64,000 nucleotides of DNA from SHLQ01 sp964451305 (GTDB lineage Bacteria > Actinomycetota > Acidimicrobiia > Acidimicrobiales > SHLQ01), in the NCBI GenBank assembly GCA_964451305.1, contig CAYVHV010000008.1:1-64000 (forward strand). The letters are read 5' to 3'. Made by a program: the position numbers and the translations under genes. Below are positions 6,985 to 16,943 of this stretch, piece by piece (position 1 is the first letter of the stretch; each line of letters begins with the position of its first letter). The notes beneath the pieces were generated by a model. That model made no database searches and was not told where the DNA came from. It saw only the letters and a list, made by a program, of their open reading frames with translations.

Positions 6985-9465
6985 TTGCGCTTGGTGGGAA
7001 CTTCTCGGCTCGTTTCGATGCCCGGATTGGACCAAATAACAACTGCGGGACATGCGGGGTTAACAGGTCTAGTCATTGGTGCAGGAGGCATGGGGAAGAC
7101 GCGCGTCCTCGACGCACTTGCCGACCGAGCAACCAACGCTGGACTCACCGTCCAACTCGAAACGATCACCGCCTCGGGAGCGTTGCTCACACGCCTCGAC
7201 GAACTCCTGTCGGGCGAAGAAGCGCTCGATCTTCTCCTCGTCGACGACGCACAGTTCCTCTCGACCGATGCCTTCGCACAGCTGCTACGAGCCGCCGAAG
7301 AACGCGACCGTCCGTTCAACCTATGCATTGCGACCCGGCCCGTCGCTGGCCATCACGGACTCGGGCGCCTGATCGAAATCACCGAACGCCGCGGGATCCT
7401 CCACGAGCTCGGCCCCTACTCACACGACGAGCTCGGCGCTGCACTCACCGAAGGACTCGACGCGGCGGTCGACGTCTCCCTCTTTGCGGCAGCACTCAAA
7501 TACTCGGGAGGCCATCCGCTCATCGCCGATCGCCTCCTCGCCGGTTGGATAGAACTCGACCACATCGATCGAGGCCGTCTTCGAGACCAACCCGAGATCG
7601 CGCCATCGACCGTCGAACGCGCCCTGCTCGGTCCGGTGCACCAACTCGATCAGGACGAGCGCGCTCTCCTTGCGGCCATGGCCCTCGGAATGCAAAAGGG
7701 CGGAGTTGGCTCTGGCAAGGAACACCTCCAAACACTTCAGGCACACGGACTCATCCTCTCCGACGGATCGATCCCGGCCTCCATCTCAAAAGCCGTGCTC
7801 GCAATCCTCGAACCCGCCGACCTCGAACGCGGTGAACGACTCCTCGTCGACGAGCTCACCCTCGTCGGCGCCGACCCGGTTCTCATCGCAGAGCAATACA
7901 CCGAACTCACCGAACCAGGTGACGGCGCCCACGCGGCATGGATCGCCGCTGGAGACTCCCTCCTCGACACAGACCCACACGCTGCTGCGAACTGGTACCT
8001 CCACGCGCATCGCATCAACGACGACGATGTCGACGCAATGGCTCGCTACGCCGTCGCCTGCGCCGCAGCCGACGACGAGGCCGCTGCGAACCGTGCCATT
8101 GGTGTCGTATTACGCAACGAGCCCCGAAACCCGCGGACCCTCGGCGCCGGCGCCCAGATTGCAGCTCGCCACGGACGTTGGAACGAAGTCTCGGATCTGC
8201 TGACCGCAATCGAGGATCATCCTCGCTGGTCTTCAACCGTCGTCAGCGTCCTCGAACGAGGCGCAAACCTCCTCGCAGACCGGCGTACCCCCGACGCAAC
8301 CGAATCGGTCGCCACCGACCCGACCGCCTCGATGTTCGACGCTGCGTTCAACGCCCTTCAAATCTCGCTCGAACACATCCCAGAAACCCTCGTACTCACC
8401 GAAGCGGTTCGCCACCTCGCAACCCGAGCGAGCGCTCCGCCCGACGGTGCCGACCTGCCATTGAACGCATTTGAGCTCGGCGCTGTCGCAGCGGTCGCCG
8501 TGGGTGAACTCGACATGGCAGAGGTCCTCCTGGCCTCGGCTCGAGATGCTGTCTCCAACGACACGAATTCAGCGCTGCACAATTGGCTTCAAGTCCGAAC
8601 CGGCGGACAGCCAGCGAGTACTCAACTCGGCGAAGACCTCGAAGGTGCTGGCGACGAGTCGCCGTACGCCGGACTACTCAACCTCGCCGCAAACGCATTG
8701 CACGCTCGCCGCAACGGAGACGTCGCAGCGAGCAGCGCCGTTCTCGACCGGCTCCGAAACGTCGTCGTCCTCGCCCCGATCGATGTCCTGACCTTCGATG
8801 CTGCAGCCGAACTCATGATCCTCGCCCGACGCTTCGGCTCGCGGACCGTGCTCCACACGATCGAAGAACGCATCGAGCGGTTCCTCACCTCGCACGGCAA
8901 CCCTCCGCTGTGGCGGGTGCGTGTCCATTGGGCAGAGATCGAAGCAGCGGTTGGAACCCGCGACATCGACCTCGCACAAGAGGCCGCCACTGCGCTCAAA
9001 GAAATCGGCCCGACCGGCCCCCGCCTGTCAGCGCTGATCGACGCGAGCGCCATCTGGATCGAGGTGCTCGAAGAGCGATGCGGTGTCGACACCGTGCTCA
9101 CAACCGCAATGGACCTCGAGCACAGCGGATACAGCAACGAAGCTGCACTGCTCGTCGGCCAGGCAGCGATCCGCATGCCATCGCCGAGCGATGCCCGCCA
9201 ACTCCTGAACCGGGCACGAGAGCTTCGGGGATCTGGCAGCTCGGGAGCGGGCGATCTCAACTCGCCATCGGGCTTGTCAGAGCGCGAGATCGAAGTCGCC
9301 GAGCTCATCCTCGATGGCCACTCCTATAAAGAGATCGGCAGCCGCCTGTTCATCTCCGCGAAGACCGTCGAACATCACTCATCTCACATTCGCCAAAAGC
9401 TCGACGCCGTCGGCGTTCCGAGAGCCGTCTTCCTCGCCGCGCTCAAGGCAGACCTGCAGCGATAG
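6985..9465 (+). CDS. IniR-like LAL regulator (AAA ATPase plus LuxR HTH)
   Basis: About 826 residues. Walker A is GAGGMGKTR (residues about 32-40) and Walker B is LLLVDDAQ (about 90), forming a STAND/MalT-type ATPase. A long alpha-helical TPR-like middle follows, then a C-terminal LuxR helix-turn-helix (LSEREIEVAELILDG, ISAKTVEHHSSHIRQKL). This is the architecture of LAL regulators; in Mycobacterium tuberculosis the LAL protein IniR sits beside iniBAC and controls it. The gene here ends four bases before the convergent iniC-like gene, so the same role is inferred. The start is TTG 6985 because family members open with an LVG motif just before the ATPase; TTG 6991, GTG 6994 and ATG 7018 are alternatives. 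Confidence 0.8.
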   Translation: MRLVGTSRLVSMPGLDQITTAGHAGLTGLVIGAGGMGKTRVLDALADRATNAGLTVQLETITASGALLTRLDELLSGEEALDLLLVDDAQFLSTDAFAQLLRAAEERDRPFNLCIATRPVAGHHGLGRLIEITERRGILHELGPYSHDELGAALTEGLDAAVDVSLFAAALKYSGGHPLIADRLLAGWIELDHIDRGRLRDQPEIAPSTVERALLGPVHQLDQDERALLAAMALGMQKGGVGSGKEHLQTLQAHGLILSDGSIPASISKAVLAILEPADLERGERLLVDELTLVGADPVLIAEQYTELTEPGDGAHAAWIAAGDSLLDTDPHAAANWYLHAHRINDDDVDAMARYAVACAAADDEAAANRAIGVVLRNEPRNPRTLGAGAQIAARHGRWNEVSDLLTAIEDHPRWSSTVVSVLERGANLLADRRTPDATESVATDPTASMFDAAFNALQISLEHIPETLVLTEAVRHLATRASAPPDGADLPLNAFELGAVAAVAVGELDMAEVLLASARDAVSNDTNSALHNWLQVRTGGQPASTQLGEDLEGAGDESPYAGLLNLAANALHARRNGDVAASSAVLDRLRNVVVLAPIDVLTFDAAAELMILARRFGSRTVLHTIEERIERFLTSHGNPPLWRVRVHWAEIEAAVGTRDIDLAQEAATALKEIGPTGPRLSALIDASAIWIEVLEERCGVDTVLTTAMDLEHSGYSNEAALLVGQAAIRMPSPSDARQLLNRARELRGSGSSGAGDLNSPSGLSEREIEVAELILDGHSYKEIGSRLFISAKTVEHHSSHIRQKLDAVGVPRAVFLAALKADLQR

Positions 9466-9469
9466 CGCC

Positions 9470-10945
9470 CTACGCTGGGAGCGAAACGAACATCCCTTCG
9501 CAGCTCCGCACAGCCACTCGAGAAGCCGTCACGAGCGCCGGCGACGACAGCGGGCTTTCCGCACGCTCCCGCCAACGTCCAATCGCGTCGATAACGGCAG
9601 CCTTTTGCTTCTCCGGGCCGCTGTCTTCTGGGAGCGACAACCGGCGTTCGATGGATGTGCCAGAACCACCGAGCAACCGTTCGATGTCGACAGAGTCTTC
9701 CTGACGAAGCGCGAGCGCTCCCGACCGAATGTCGTTGAGAATCCGAAGTTCGGTGAATTCGTGCGCCCCCGCAACGGTCCGTTCGATCTGGGCAGCGAGA
9801 TCAGACGACGTATCGTGCTCGATCGCAAGGCGTTGAATCGCCAGAAGCGCCGACCGGGCCTTCAACGTGTCACGCCGAGCGCCAAAGACATCGAAGAGCG
9901 TCGAACGCAACTGATCGATGCCACTCTCCTCACGCATTAACAAGGCCATATCACCTGTCGACTTCACATCGCCCGTACGAATCGAATGGACTGCCAGCCG
10001 CACACCGAACAAGCCCAACCGGGCGAGCAACGAACGACGACCCGCCTCATCGATTCCGCTTGACGTTTCAGCATTAACGAAACGGTCGGCGGTAAGCAGC
10101 AGCTTCTCGGTTTCGGACTCGGGGCTCTCCGCCAACTTCACCAGCCGTCGATACTCGAGCTCACGCAGCCCGGTACCGGCCTGAGCGAGAAGGCCAGCCA
10201 CCGGCATCACGGTTTGTACGAGACGGCGGAGTCGTTGATCTTCGCCGTATCGTCGAGCGATCTTCGACGCCGAGGCCATGGCATCGAGGCGACCAACCGC
10301 AACCTCATCGGCGCGCGACAACACCGCGACACAGTTGATCGGCGATGGCTGGGCGTACTCGTCCTCATGAAAGCTATGGAGGAACGACACGTCCGTGGCG
10401 TGCAGATGACGCAGGAGGTAAATGACCGCATCCGACGGCGTCGACTTCTCATCATCGGGCGCCAAGAACGAATGGCTTCGATCCGAGATCTCCGTCGACA
10501 GCGACGCGATACCGGGTGTATCGATCAGCGTCATCTCTTTGAGCGTCTTGACCGGCCATTCCACCATGAGCCGCTCGATGCGGCTGAGATCGCGATCTTC
10601 GAGATCGACATCGATCGCACCATCTTCGCGGGCGAAACGAAGCGGTTCGCTCGGGCCACCATCTCGCATCTTGGCTTCGACCTTGTAAACGAGGCCGTGC
10701 TGATACCACGTGACGAGCTTCGTGCACTCCCCCGCATCGGTCGGAGCCAGCTCATCGCCAACGAGGGCGTTGAGCAAGGTCGACTTTCCGGCCTTGACCT
10801 TGCCTGCGATCGCCACTCGGAGCGGTTCGTCGGCACGGTCGCAGATCTTCGTGATCTCGTCAGACGCCGATGGCACCTCGGCTGCGAGGTTCCGACCAAG
10901 CTCGAGAACATCGGTCAGAAGTTTGGATCGAGCCATTTCGCTCAT
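9470..10945 (-). CDS. iniC: dynamin-like GTPase, IniC-like
   Basis: A 491-residue dynamin-family GTPase: G1 P-loop GKVKAGKST (residues 48-56), G3 DTPG (142-145), then LSRADE as probable G4, followed by a long helical region. The length is almost that of mycobacterial IniC. Bacterial dynamin-like proteins bind and remodel membranes using GTP. No obvious membrane paddle is visible, so it may act with the adjacent IniA-like protein, which has one. Its ATG overlaps the iniA-like stop by four bases, so the two are translationally coupled in an iniB-iniA-iniC order. It is convergent with the LuxR-type regulator. Confidence 0.85.
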   Translation of the reverse strand: MSEMARSKLLTDVLELGRNLAAEVPSASDEITKICDRADEPLRVAIAGKVKAGKSTLLNALVGDELAPTDAGECTKLVTWYQHGLVYKVEAKMRDGGPSEPLRFAREDGAIDVDLEDRDLSRIERLMVEWPVKTLKEMTLIDTPGIASLSTEISDRSHSFLAPDDEKSTPSDAVIYLLRHLHATDVSFLHSFHEDEYAQPSPINCVAVLSRADEVAVGRLDAMASASKIARRYGEDQRLRRLVQTVMPVAGLLAQAGTGLRELEYRRLVKLAESPESETEKLLLTADRFVNAETSSGIDEAGRRSLLARLGLFGVRLAVHSIRTGDVKSTGDMALLMREESGIDQLRSTLFDVFGARRDTLKARSALLAIQRLAIEHDTSSDLAAQIERTVAGAHEFTELRILNDIRSGALALRQEDSVDIERLLGGSGTSIERRLSLPEDSGPEKQKAAVIDAIGRWRERAESPLSSPALVTASRVAVRSCEGMFVSLPA

Positions 10946-12813
10946 GGGCGTACCTCCTCAAGCGCAGCCACCTGTTCCGCGACCTTGGGAATCTCATCGA
11001 GAATCTTCCGCACGACACGCATTCGCTTGTCCCGCGACTCTTGGGTCGAGCGGATTGCCTGCTGGGCTGCCGCCAACGACTCCGAAGTTGACGTACTCAG
11101 CTCATCGGCACGCTCCATGAAGTGATCTCGAAGCTGACGGTTGACATGACGCAACGCATCACGAGCCTCCTTCGACGCAATGAACTGGGCTTCGTCGGTG
11201 TACTTACGGACCGCCTGCTTGGCCTGCAACCTGCGTTGGTTAAGGGCACGCTCCTTCTCTTCCTTGAGCGTCTTGCGTCCCACAAACCCCGCAACCGCGG
11301 GTGCAACCCACGCGGCGAGTGCGATCGGTGCGGCGGCGCCAAGCACTCCCACCATCACCATTCCGCCCATACCGCCACGAAGCATCGTGAAACCACTGCC
11401 GAAGGCGCCCTTGCCCTCGGTCATGCCAACATCTTCGAAGCTCGGAGCCTCGGCGATCAATGCCGGATCAGCAATGTGGAGATGGTCGGTGATCGCCTGA
11501 TGATCCGCATCGAAATGTGTCGAGACGTTTTCGGCGAGCTGCACAGACCGCTGGTGCAACAATGAATAGTTCTGCACGATCGCGGTATTGACCCTGTCGG
11601 ACAACCACGCCGAAAAGTCATCCCATGTCTTGGCCGGATCGTTGGCTTCGATCGCACTTTCAGCATCCTTGATGATCTCGCGAAAACGCGACCGAAGGTC
11701 ATGCTCGACATCGGAGTTCAAATCCGTCGTCCCATCGGACAGCGACTGTTGCCAGCGCGCTGCCTGGTTGCGCAGACTCTGCGCACTTTCCTTTTGAGCC
11801 TCTAGGTCCCGCACCTGGCGAGCCGACTCCTCCGGGTCACTCAGAACCACGAGTTCGGAAGCCAGTTGCGGTTCGAGCTCGTCGAGAACCGCCCGCAGGC
11901 TTCCCGCGTACTCCGCTCGTGCGGTCGAACGCGTCTTCGCGACCAACGTGTCGCGCATGTGCGAAACGAGATCGCCATACCCGGACTCGGCGTTCAGCTC
12001 AGCGTCCTTTGTTTCAACAGCCATGGTGCGCAGAACGGTCGAAACGGGAATGATCGGAATATCGAGGCCACGACGCTTCAAATGGCCTTCGTTCAGCTCG
12101 CGAATGCGACGCCATTGCGGATAGAAATCGATCTTGGGCATCACCAGGGTGACGTGCTGACACATCGAGATCACCACATCGAGAAAGTCGATCTCGGGAG
12201 CGGTCAGCTCTTGGGACGCATCGGAGACGAACAACACGGCATCGGCCGAAGGCAGCACGCTCATCGTCAATGCCGTGTGCGTCGAACCCAGTCCACCAAC
12301 GCCCGGCGTGTCGATGAGTGCCAGGCCACCAGCGAAGAGCTTCCGTGGAAGCCCGACGCGCACCAACGCAACAGAATCGGCATCCTCAGCGCTCGGCGGC
12401 TCGGTCACATACGACGGGATGTCTTCAAACTCGATCTCGCGCATCCGGCGCTTGCTCTCGTCCTCGTCAAGCTTGTACACAACGGCGACCATCGGTTCGT
12501 CGGCGTTGCGGACTTCGAGTGGTTTTGCGGTCGCGACATCGTCGTCGACTGGACACAACGGCGCGTTGGCGATCGCGTTAACCATCGAACTCTTGCCCAT
12601 CTTGAACTCGCCGACAACCGCCACCGTGCAGGTTTGGTCAGCAAAGCGATTCGCTGCGCTATGGGTCCGCTGGTTGAGATCTGGACGCTCGGCGGTGTCG
12701 ACGAGCCGGAGAAGTGCTTTCGCGGCGACAAGGTCCTCTTTGATCGACCCCTCGGGCGCCTTCCTCGTAGCCTTCGGGCCGGACTGCTCGGCATTGCTCA
12801 CCGTTTGTGTCAT
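10942..12813 (-). CDS. iniA: dynamin-like GTPase with membrane hairpin, IniA-like
   Basis: A 623-residue dynamin-family protein: P-loop GEFKMGKSS (residues 68-76), DTPG (168-171), probable G4 in VMPKIDF, then a four-helix-bundle trunk. A hydrophobic Gly/Ala/Val paddle at about 477-511 (GMVMVGVLGAAAP) is followed by charged helices. Mycobacterial IniA (about 640 residues) is a membrane-fission dynamin-like protein induced by cell-wall inhibitors such as isoniazid and ethambutol. The ATG shares one base with the stop of the upstream IniB-like gene and the stop overlaps iniC by four bases, so this is an operon. A role in membrane repair or remodelling is inferred from the family. Confidence 0.88.
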   Translation of the reverse strand: MTQTVSNAEQSGPKATRKAPEGSIKEDLVAAKALLRLVDTAERPDLNQRTHSAANRFADQTCTVAVVGEFKMGKSSMVNAIANAPLCPVDDDVATAKPLEVRNADEPMVAVVYKLDEDESKRRMREIEFEDIPSYVTEPPSAEDADSVALVRVGLPRKLFAGGLALIDTPGVGGLGSTHTALTMSVLPSADAVLFVSDASQELTAPEIDFLDVVISMCQHVTLVMPKIDFYPQWRRIRELNEGHLKRRGLDIPIIPVSTVLRTMAVETKDAELNAESGYGDLVSHMRDTLVAKTRSTARAEYAGSLRAVLDELEPQLASELVVLSDPEESARQVRDLEAQKESAQSLRNQAARWQQSLSDGTTDLNSDVEHDLRSRFREIIKDAESAIEANDPAKTWDDFSAWLSDRVNTAIVQNYSLLHQRSVQLAENVSTHFDADHQAITDHLHIADPALIAEAPSFEDVGMTEGKGAFGSGFTMLRGGMGGMVMVGVLGAAAPIALAAWVAPAVAGFVGRKTLKEEKERALNQRRLQAKQAVRKYTDEAQFIASKEARDALRHVNRQLRDHFMERADELSTSTSESLAAAQQAIRSTQESRDKRMRVVRKILDEIPKVAEQVAALEEVRP

Positions 12814-13742
12814 CAGGCGTCCAGCTCGATCGAGTCTTCGATCTCAAGTTCGGCTTGGACTTCGAGCTCGATCGCCTCATCGATACCCGAGTCGTCGACG
12901 AACGGCTCCGGCTCGGGAGCTGGTTCGAGCGGCTCGGGTGCCGCCCCGATGTTTGCGGTCTGATCGCCGGTGAGGTCGTTCGAATCGCCTACCGCGCTCG
13001 CCACGTCTCCGCCCGCATCGATGTCGACCTGCGTACCGGAACCAACATTCGCGTTCCCGCCGGCCTCGACTGCGGTTGCGTCTCCACCGACGGCGAGCGC
13101 ATCGAATTCGGAATCGTTTACGAGGACATTGGCATCACCGATGGCCGAGTCTTCGATCGAGACGTCGCCTCCGCCCTGCACTCCCTCGAACTGACCCGTG
13201 TTCACCGCCGAGTCCTCGACGTCACCACCGACCACGACAGCGCCGTCATCGCCGACGTTCGCCGTGTTCGCAATTTCCTGATCGAAGTCGACGTCTCCCT
13301 CAGCAAAGATGGTGGTGTTGACGCTCTGGTCGACGATCTGGTCGCCCTCTTCGACGTTGGTCACGTTCGTCACTTCGGTCACCTCGGTGACGTTTCGCAC
13401 GACGGTGACGTTGTCGCCCGCCTGCTGGATGACCTGAGGCGGCTGGTTCGCAATGGCCTCCCGCAACGGCTGCAATTGCGCCTGTTGCTGGACGGTCATC
13501 GATTGGCTCATCTGCTCGATGGCCTGCTGGAGATCCTCGGACGACACGTTGTCGACGCCCGCCTCGTGAATTGCGAGCAACGACTCACGTAGTAGCTCGA
13601 GTTCCTCTGCTGCTTGAGCATTCTCATCGACCTCGGTTGGCGCCAGCTTCGCCGCTTCGGCGTCTTGCTGTTCTGGCGCCTCGTCGGTAAGGAAGTCCCA
13701 CAGCACTTCCCCGATTTTGCTCAGATCCTCTTGGTCCACCAT
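12813..13742 (-). CDS. acidic IniB-like protein, first gene of the iniA-iniC operon
   Basis: About 309 residues. A helical N-terminus (VDQEDLSKIGEVLWDFL, then Gln/Glu-rich helices to about 110) is followed by a Val/Thr/Asn/Gly/Asp-rich repeat region (about 120-265; TEVTEVTNVTNVEE, AVVVGGDVEDSAVN, DALAVGGDATAVEAGGNANV, GDSNDLTGDQT) and an acidic Pro/Glu/Asp tail. The repeat region resembles a beta-solenoid and shares VGG and GD-x-N-x-(L/V)-TGDQT with the repeat protein at 5354-6738. It holds the position of iniB. ATG 13742 has GGGAAGG eight bases upstream, so it is preferred over 13766. A role as cargo, scaffold or surface polymer is unknown. Confidence 0.75.
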   Translation of the reverse strand: MVDQEDLSKIGEVLWDFLTDEAPEQQDAEAAKLAPTEVDENAQAAEELELLRESLLAIHEAGVDNVSSEDLQQAIEQMSQSMTVQQQAQLQPLREAIANQPPQVIQQAGDNVTVVRNVTEVTEVTNVTNVEEGDQIVDQSVNTTIFAEGDVDFDQEIANTANVGDDGAVVVGGDVEDSAVNTGQFEGVQGGGDVSIEDSAIGDANVLVNDSEFDALAVGGDATAVEAGGNANVGSGTQVDIDAGGDVASAVGDSNDLTGDQTANIGAAPEPLEPAPEPEPFVDDSGIDEAIELEVQAELEIEDSIELDA

Positions 13743-13830
13743 GTCGGCGCCTTCCCTTCGATACAAACGCTGCTGTTTCGAGCAACACTTGGCATCGTAG
13801 GTACTTCACCGATAGGTGGAATCGGGGAGA

Positions 13831-13843
13831 ACCCCTATTCCCC
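13831..13843 (-). promoter_or_regulatory. G-run motif B upstream of the IniB-like operon
   Basis: On the minus strand the site reads GGGGAATAGGGGT, nearly identical to motif A at 5255. It lies about 90 bases before the ATG at 13742, in the same orientation relative to its gene. Confidence 0.45.
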
Positions 13844-13882
13844 TAGAGGACTCATCGGTGTCGGATTCTGCTCGGTCCAGCG

Positions 13883-14551
13883 TTAGTCGAATAGCTCGCT
13901 GACGTCGTCTCCGGCAGCGTCCTCGAGCGACAGCGGCTCGTCTATCGACGCAACGCCGTTCAACGATCCCGAGTCGAGCTCGGAGAAGTCGTCATCTTCG
14001 GCGAAACTCGTATCGAGCGGCGAATCGATACTCCCGTCGGATAGCGCAAGATCGGTTTCGAGATCGGTGGGCGTATCCGCATCGGCAGATCCATCGACCA
14101 TCGGGTCGATCTCCGCATCGAGTGAACCACGATCTTCGCTCAAGACGTCACCGTCAGCGCTGTCGGCACCACTGCCGCCCTCGTTGCTGTCAACATCGTC
14201 GACATCAGCACTCGAATCCCCGGCGTCGGATTCATCGTCGAGGAACGGATCGTCCTCGCCAACAATATCGTCGAGCCCCATAGCGTCATCCTCATTCATT
14301 GGAGACAGCAGGTCGGGAACATCATTGATATCCACCGCGACGATGGTGTCGAGGCCCGCAGCCGGGTCGAGAAGCTCAGCGAGCGCGGGTGGAAACGCAT
14401 CGGCCACGAGCTGCAGGGATAGTTCGACGTCTTCGTTCGTGAAGTCGCCAAAACCATGTGACGGCAAGTAGCCGGAAGGGTCGGCAAGGTACGCCGCCCG
14501 CTCACCGGGCTCACGGAGAAGGGTCTCCACAAGCTGCAAAAAACTGCTCAC
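13883..14551 (-). CDS. IniB N-terminal-domain protein with acidic tail
   Basis: About 222 residues. The first 50 form the short helical domain found at the start of mycobacterial IniB and many actinobacterial homologues (SSFLQLVETLLREPGERA, then AYLADPSGYL and GLGD-like GFGDFTNEDVELSL). The remainder is a low-complexity Asp/Ser/Glu tail with no Gly-rich repeat. GTG 14551 is chosen because family members open with this helix; the frame is open from TTG 14581. It precedes the iniB-like/iniA/iniC operon on the same strand, 140 bases away, and is divergent from the first Hsp70 gene. Function unknown; probably a partner of the dynamin module. Confidence 0.7.
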   Translation of the reverse strand: MSSFLQLVETLLREPGERAAYLADPSGYLPSHGFGDFTNEDVELSLQLVADAFPPALAELLDPAAGLDTIVAVDINDVPDLLSPMNEDDAMGLDDIVGEDDPFLDDESDAGDSSADVDDVDSNEGGSGADSADGDVLSEDRGSLDAEIDPMVDGSADADTPTDLETDLALSDGSIDSPLDTSFAEDDDFSELDSGSLNGVASIDEPLSLEDAAGDDVSELFD

Positions 14552-14596
14552 AATCAAAAGGCTAGCTACCGCCTCGACCAAAGCAATAGGTGCGTT

Positions 14597-14612
14597 CCCC
14601 CATCTATCCCCG
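14597..14612 (-). promoter_or_regulatory. G-run motif D between divergent IniB-domain and Hsp70 genes
   Basis: On the minus strand the site reads GGGGATAGATGGGGGA, a weaker match to motif A. It is 46 bases upstream of GTG 14551 and 116 bases upstream of the divergent Hsp70 gene at 14728, so it could serve either. Confidence 0.3.
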
Positions 14613-14727
14613 TGATCGGTCGAAGGAGTACGCCGGACTGATTTCTGAGGGTTACATTGCCATTCAGCGTCACACTAGAGACGCGCAATACCGTCTAAAA
14701 ACCGTTTGATAGAAAGCAGGAAACACG

Positions 14728-16916
14728 GTGGGATATCGCCTCGGAGTAGACCTCGGTACGACCTACTGCGCAGCAGCAGTAAACCGGAACGGTCATGCAG
14801 AAATCGTGACCCTCGGCAATCGTGCATCATCGGTGCCGTCTGTCGCGTACGTCCGCGAGGACGGAGAGATCCTCGTCGGTGAGTCTGCAGAACGCCGCGC
14901 GTCGGGCGACCCAGGCCGGTCTGCACGCGAGTTTAAGCGCCGCGTTGGCGACCCGGTTCCGATCGTCACCGGAGGACAAACCTTCGCCCCCGAGCAGCTC
15001 ATGGCGCTCCAACTTCCGCCGATCGTGAGGCTCGCGACAGAACGCCAAGGCGAACCTCCTACCGCAATCACGCTCACGATCCCTGCCAACTGGAGCGAAC
15101 ACCGACGCAAGATCTTCACCTCGGCGATCTCGTCGGAACACCTCCCGCCGTTGAACATCATCACCGAACCTGAAGCGGCAGCGATTCACTACGCAGAGAA
15201 CGAACGAATCGAGCCCGGAGAGATCGTGGCGGTTTACGACCTCGGCGGCGGAACCTTCGACGCGGCGATCCTTCGCCGAACCACCGATGGATTTGAAGTC
15301 CTCGGCCAGCCCGAGGGAATCGACCGCCTCGGCGGCATCGACTTCGACGCAGCGGTGTACTCCCACGTGAACCGCACCCTCGATGGGGCGCTCGACGACC
15401 TCGACCTCAACGACTCGATCGTCACGTCTGGGTTGGGACAGCTGCGAACGAGCTGCGTCCAGGCAAAGGAAGCCCTCTCCGAAGAATCCGATACGGAAAT
15501 CCCGGTTATGTTGCCCGGTCTTCGCACAGAGATCCGGATGACCCGTTCGGAACTCGAAGCAATGATTCGCCCCGCGCTGAGCGATTCGGTCGGGGCACTC
15601 CGCCGAGCGCTGTCTTCGGCCCAAGTCGCACCCGAAGATGTCACCGTGGTGCTACTCGTCGGTGGTTCAAGCCGTATCCCGCTCGTGGCTCAGCTCGTCG
15701 GGTCCGAATTTGGTCGACCCGTCGCAGTCGACGCGCATCCGAAGCACGCGATCGCACTCGGCGCCGCGCTCGCCCCCCACCCTGCGGACAGTTCTGGAGC
15801 GGTGAACACACCTCCAGTCGTCGCTGCACCCGAGGTTCCTCAACAGGCGGAGGTGGCTGCACCACCAGCGGTAGAGCCGCCACAAGCTGCGCCAGTAGCA
15901 CCAGTAGCGCAAACTCCTCCCGCAGAAGCGGTGGCCGCGCCGCCTGCCGCTCCGACCCCGGAGCCACCGCCGGTCGAGCCAGCCACAGCCCCGATAGCTG
16001 AGACACCAGAACCCGTAACACCAGCCCCAGTAGCACCAGCAGCCCCAGTGACANNNNNNNNNNNNNNNNNNNNNNNNNNNNNNNNNNNNNNNNNNNNNNN
16101 NNNNNNNNNNNNNNNNNNNNNNNNNNNNNNNNNNNNNNNNNNNNNNNNNNNNNGGCTGCGACTCCAGCGGGGGCCGCACCCAGCGAGGCGGCGTTCACCC
16201 AGCCTGATCAAGGCGAAAAGTTCGCATCGTCGGGTTCGAGCAAGTCCCTCCCTATCGTCGGCGCCATCGTGGCGCTCGTGGTCGCTGCAGGCGTCGCGTT
16301 CGTGTTGCTCTCCGGCGGAGGCGATAGTGGCGACACCGCCACCGCGGCCGATCCCACCGCCGATGGCGCTGTTGCGGAGGAAACCGAAGATGAAGACGAC
16401 GCTGCTGGCGTGGTCGAAGAGGCCGAGACTCCAGCCACCGAAGCGCCAACGACGACCGAAGCCCCGACAAGCACGACCGAAGCTCCATCGACGACCGAAG
16501 CCCCGACAACAACCACAACGACGACCACCAGCACGACAACGACGACGCTTCCACCAAATCCGTGCGACGAGCTCAACGCCCCCTTCGTGTGTATGGATGA
16601 CATCACCGTCGACGCAAGCGGCAACCTGTCTATTGCCTTTACCGCCGAGGGGTTCTCTCCAAACCTGAGCAGCGACCACATCCACTTCTTCTTTAACACT
16701 CCAGCGATCATGGACAACGTCCTGAACGCAGGAACCGGTGGCCCGAACTCGCAGTCCTGGGTCGTGTGGGATGTTCCGAATCCGGCAACCCCCTACACCC
16801 TCGAAGCCGCCCGAAACTCCGGGGCAACCGAGGTTTGTGCGCTCATTGCAGGATCACTCCACACCGTGAACCTCGGCACTGGCCATTGCACCGACATCAG
16901 CGACCTTCTGGGCTAG
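14728..16916 (+). CDS. membrane-anchored Hsp70-like ATPase 1 (split by gap)
   Basis: An Hsp70 nucleotide-binding domain fills residues 1-360: phosphate-1 GVDLGTTYCAAAV, phosphate-2 YDLGGGTFDAA, adenosine motif LLVGGSSRIP. No substrate-binding domain follows. Instead come a Pro/Ala/Glu linker, one membrane helix (about 16246-16310; IVGAIVALVVAAGVAFVLL), a Thr/Glu linker and an extracytoplasmic domain of about 110 residues with four Cys. The 100-N gap at 16054 falls in the linker and its nominal size breaks the frame; the downstream frame (ATPAGAAPSEAA into the membrane helix) is clearly the continuation. The start is GTG 14728 with AGGAAA upstream. It probably transmits an outside signal to, or from, an actin-fold ATPase inside; this is inference. 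Confidence 0.82.
16054..16153. other. assembly gap (100 N) in the Hsp70-1 linker
   Basis: 100 N in a Pro/Ala-rich repetitive linker. Unlike the other two gaps, the flanks are not identical, so the true missing length is unknown. The reading frame changes across it, showing that 100 is a placeholder. Confidence 0.9.
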
Positions 16917-16943
16917 CCGCTCACCGCCCAAAAACGGGTGAAT

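Noticed and set aside
16054..16668. C-terminal basic extension of Hsp70-1 read straight through the 100 N
   Set aside because: The gap length is arbitrary. The other frame after the gap gives a linker, membrane helix and Cys-containing domain consistent with the paralogues.
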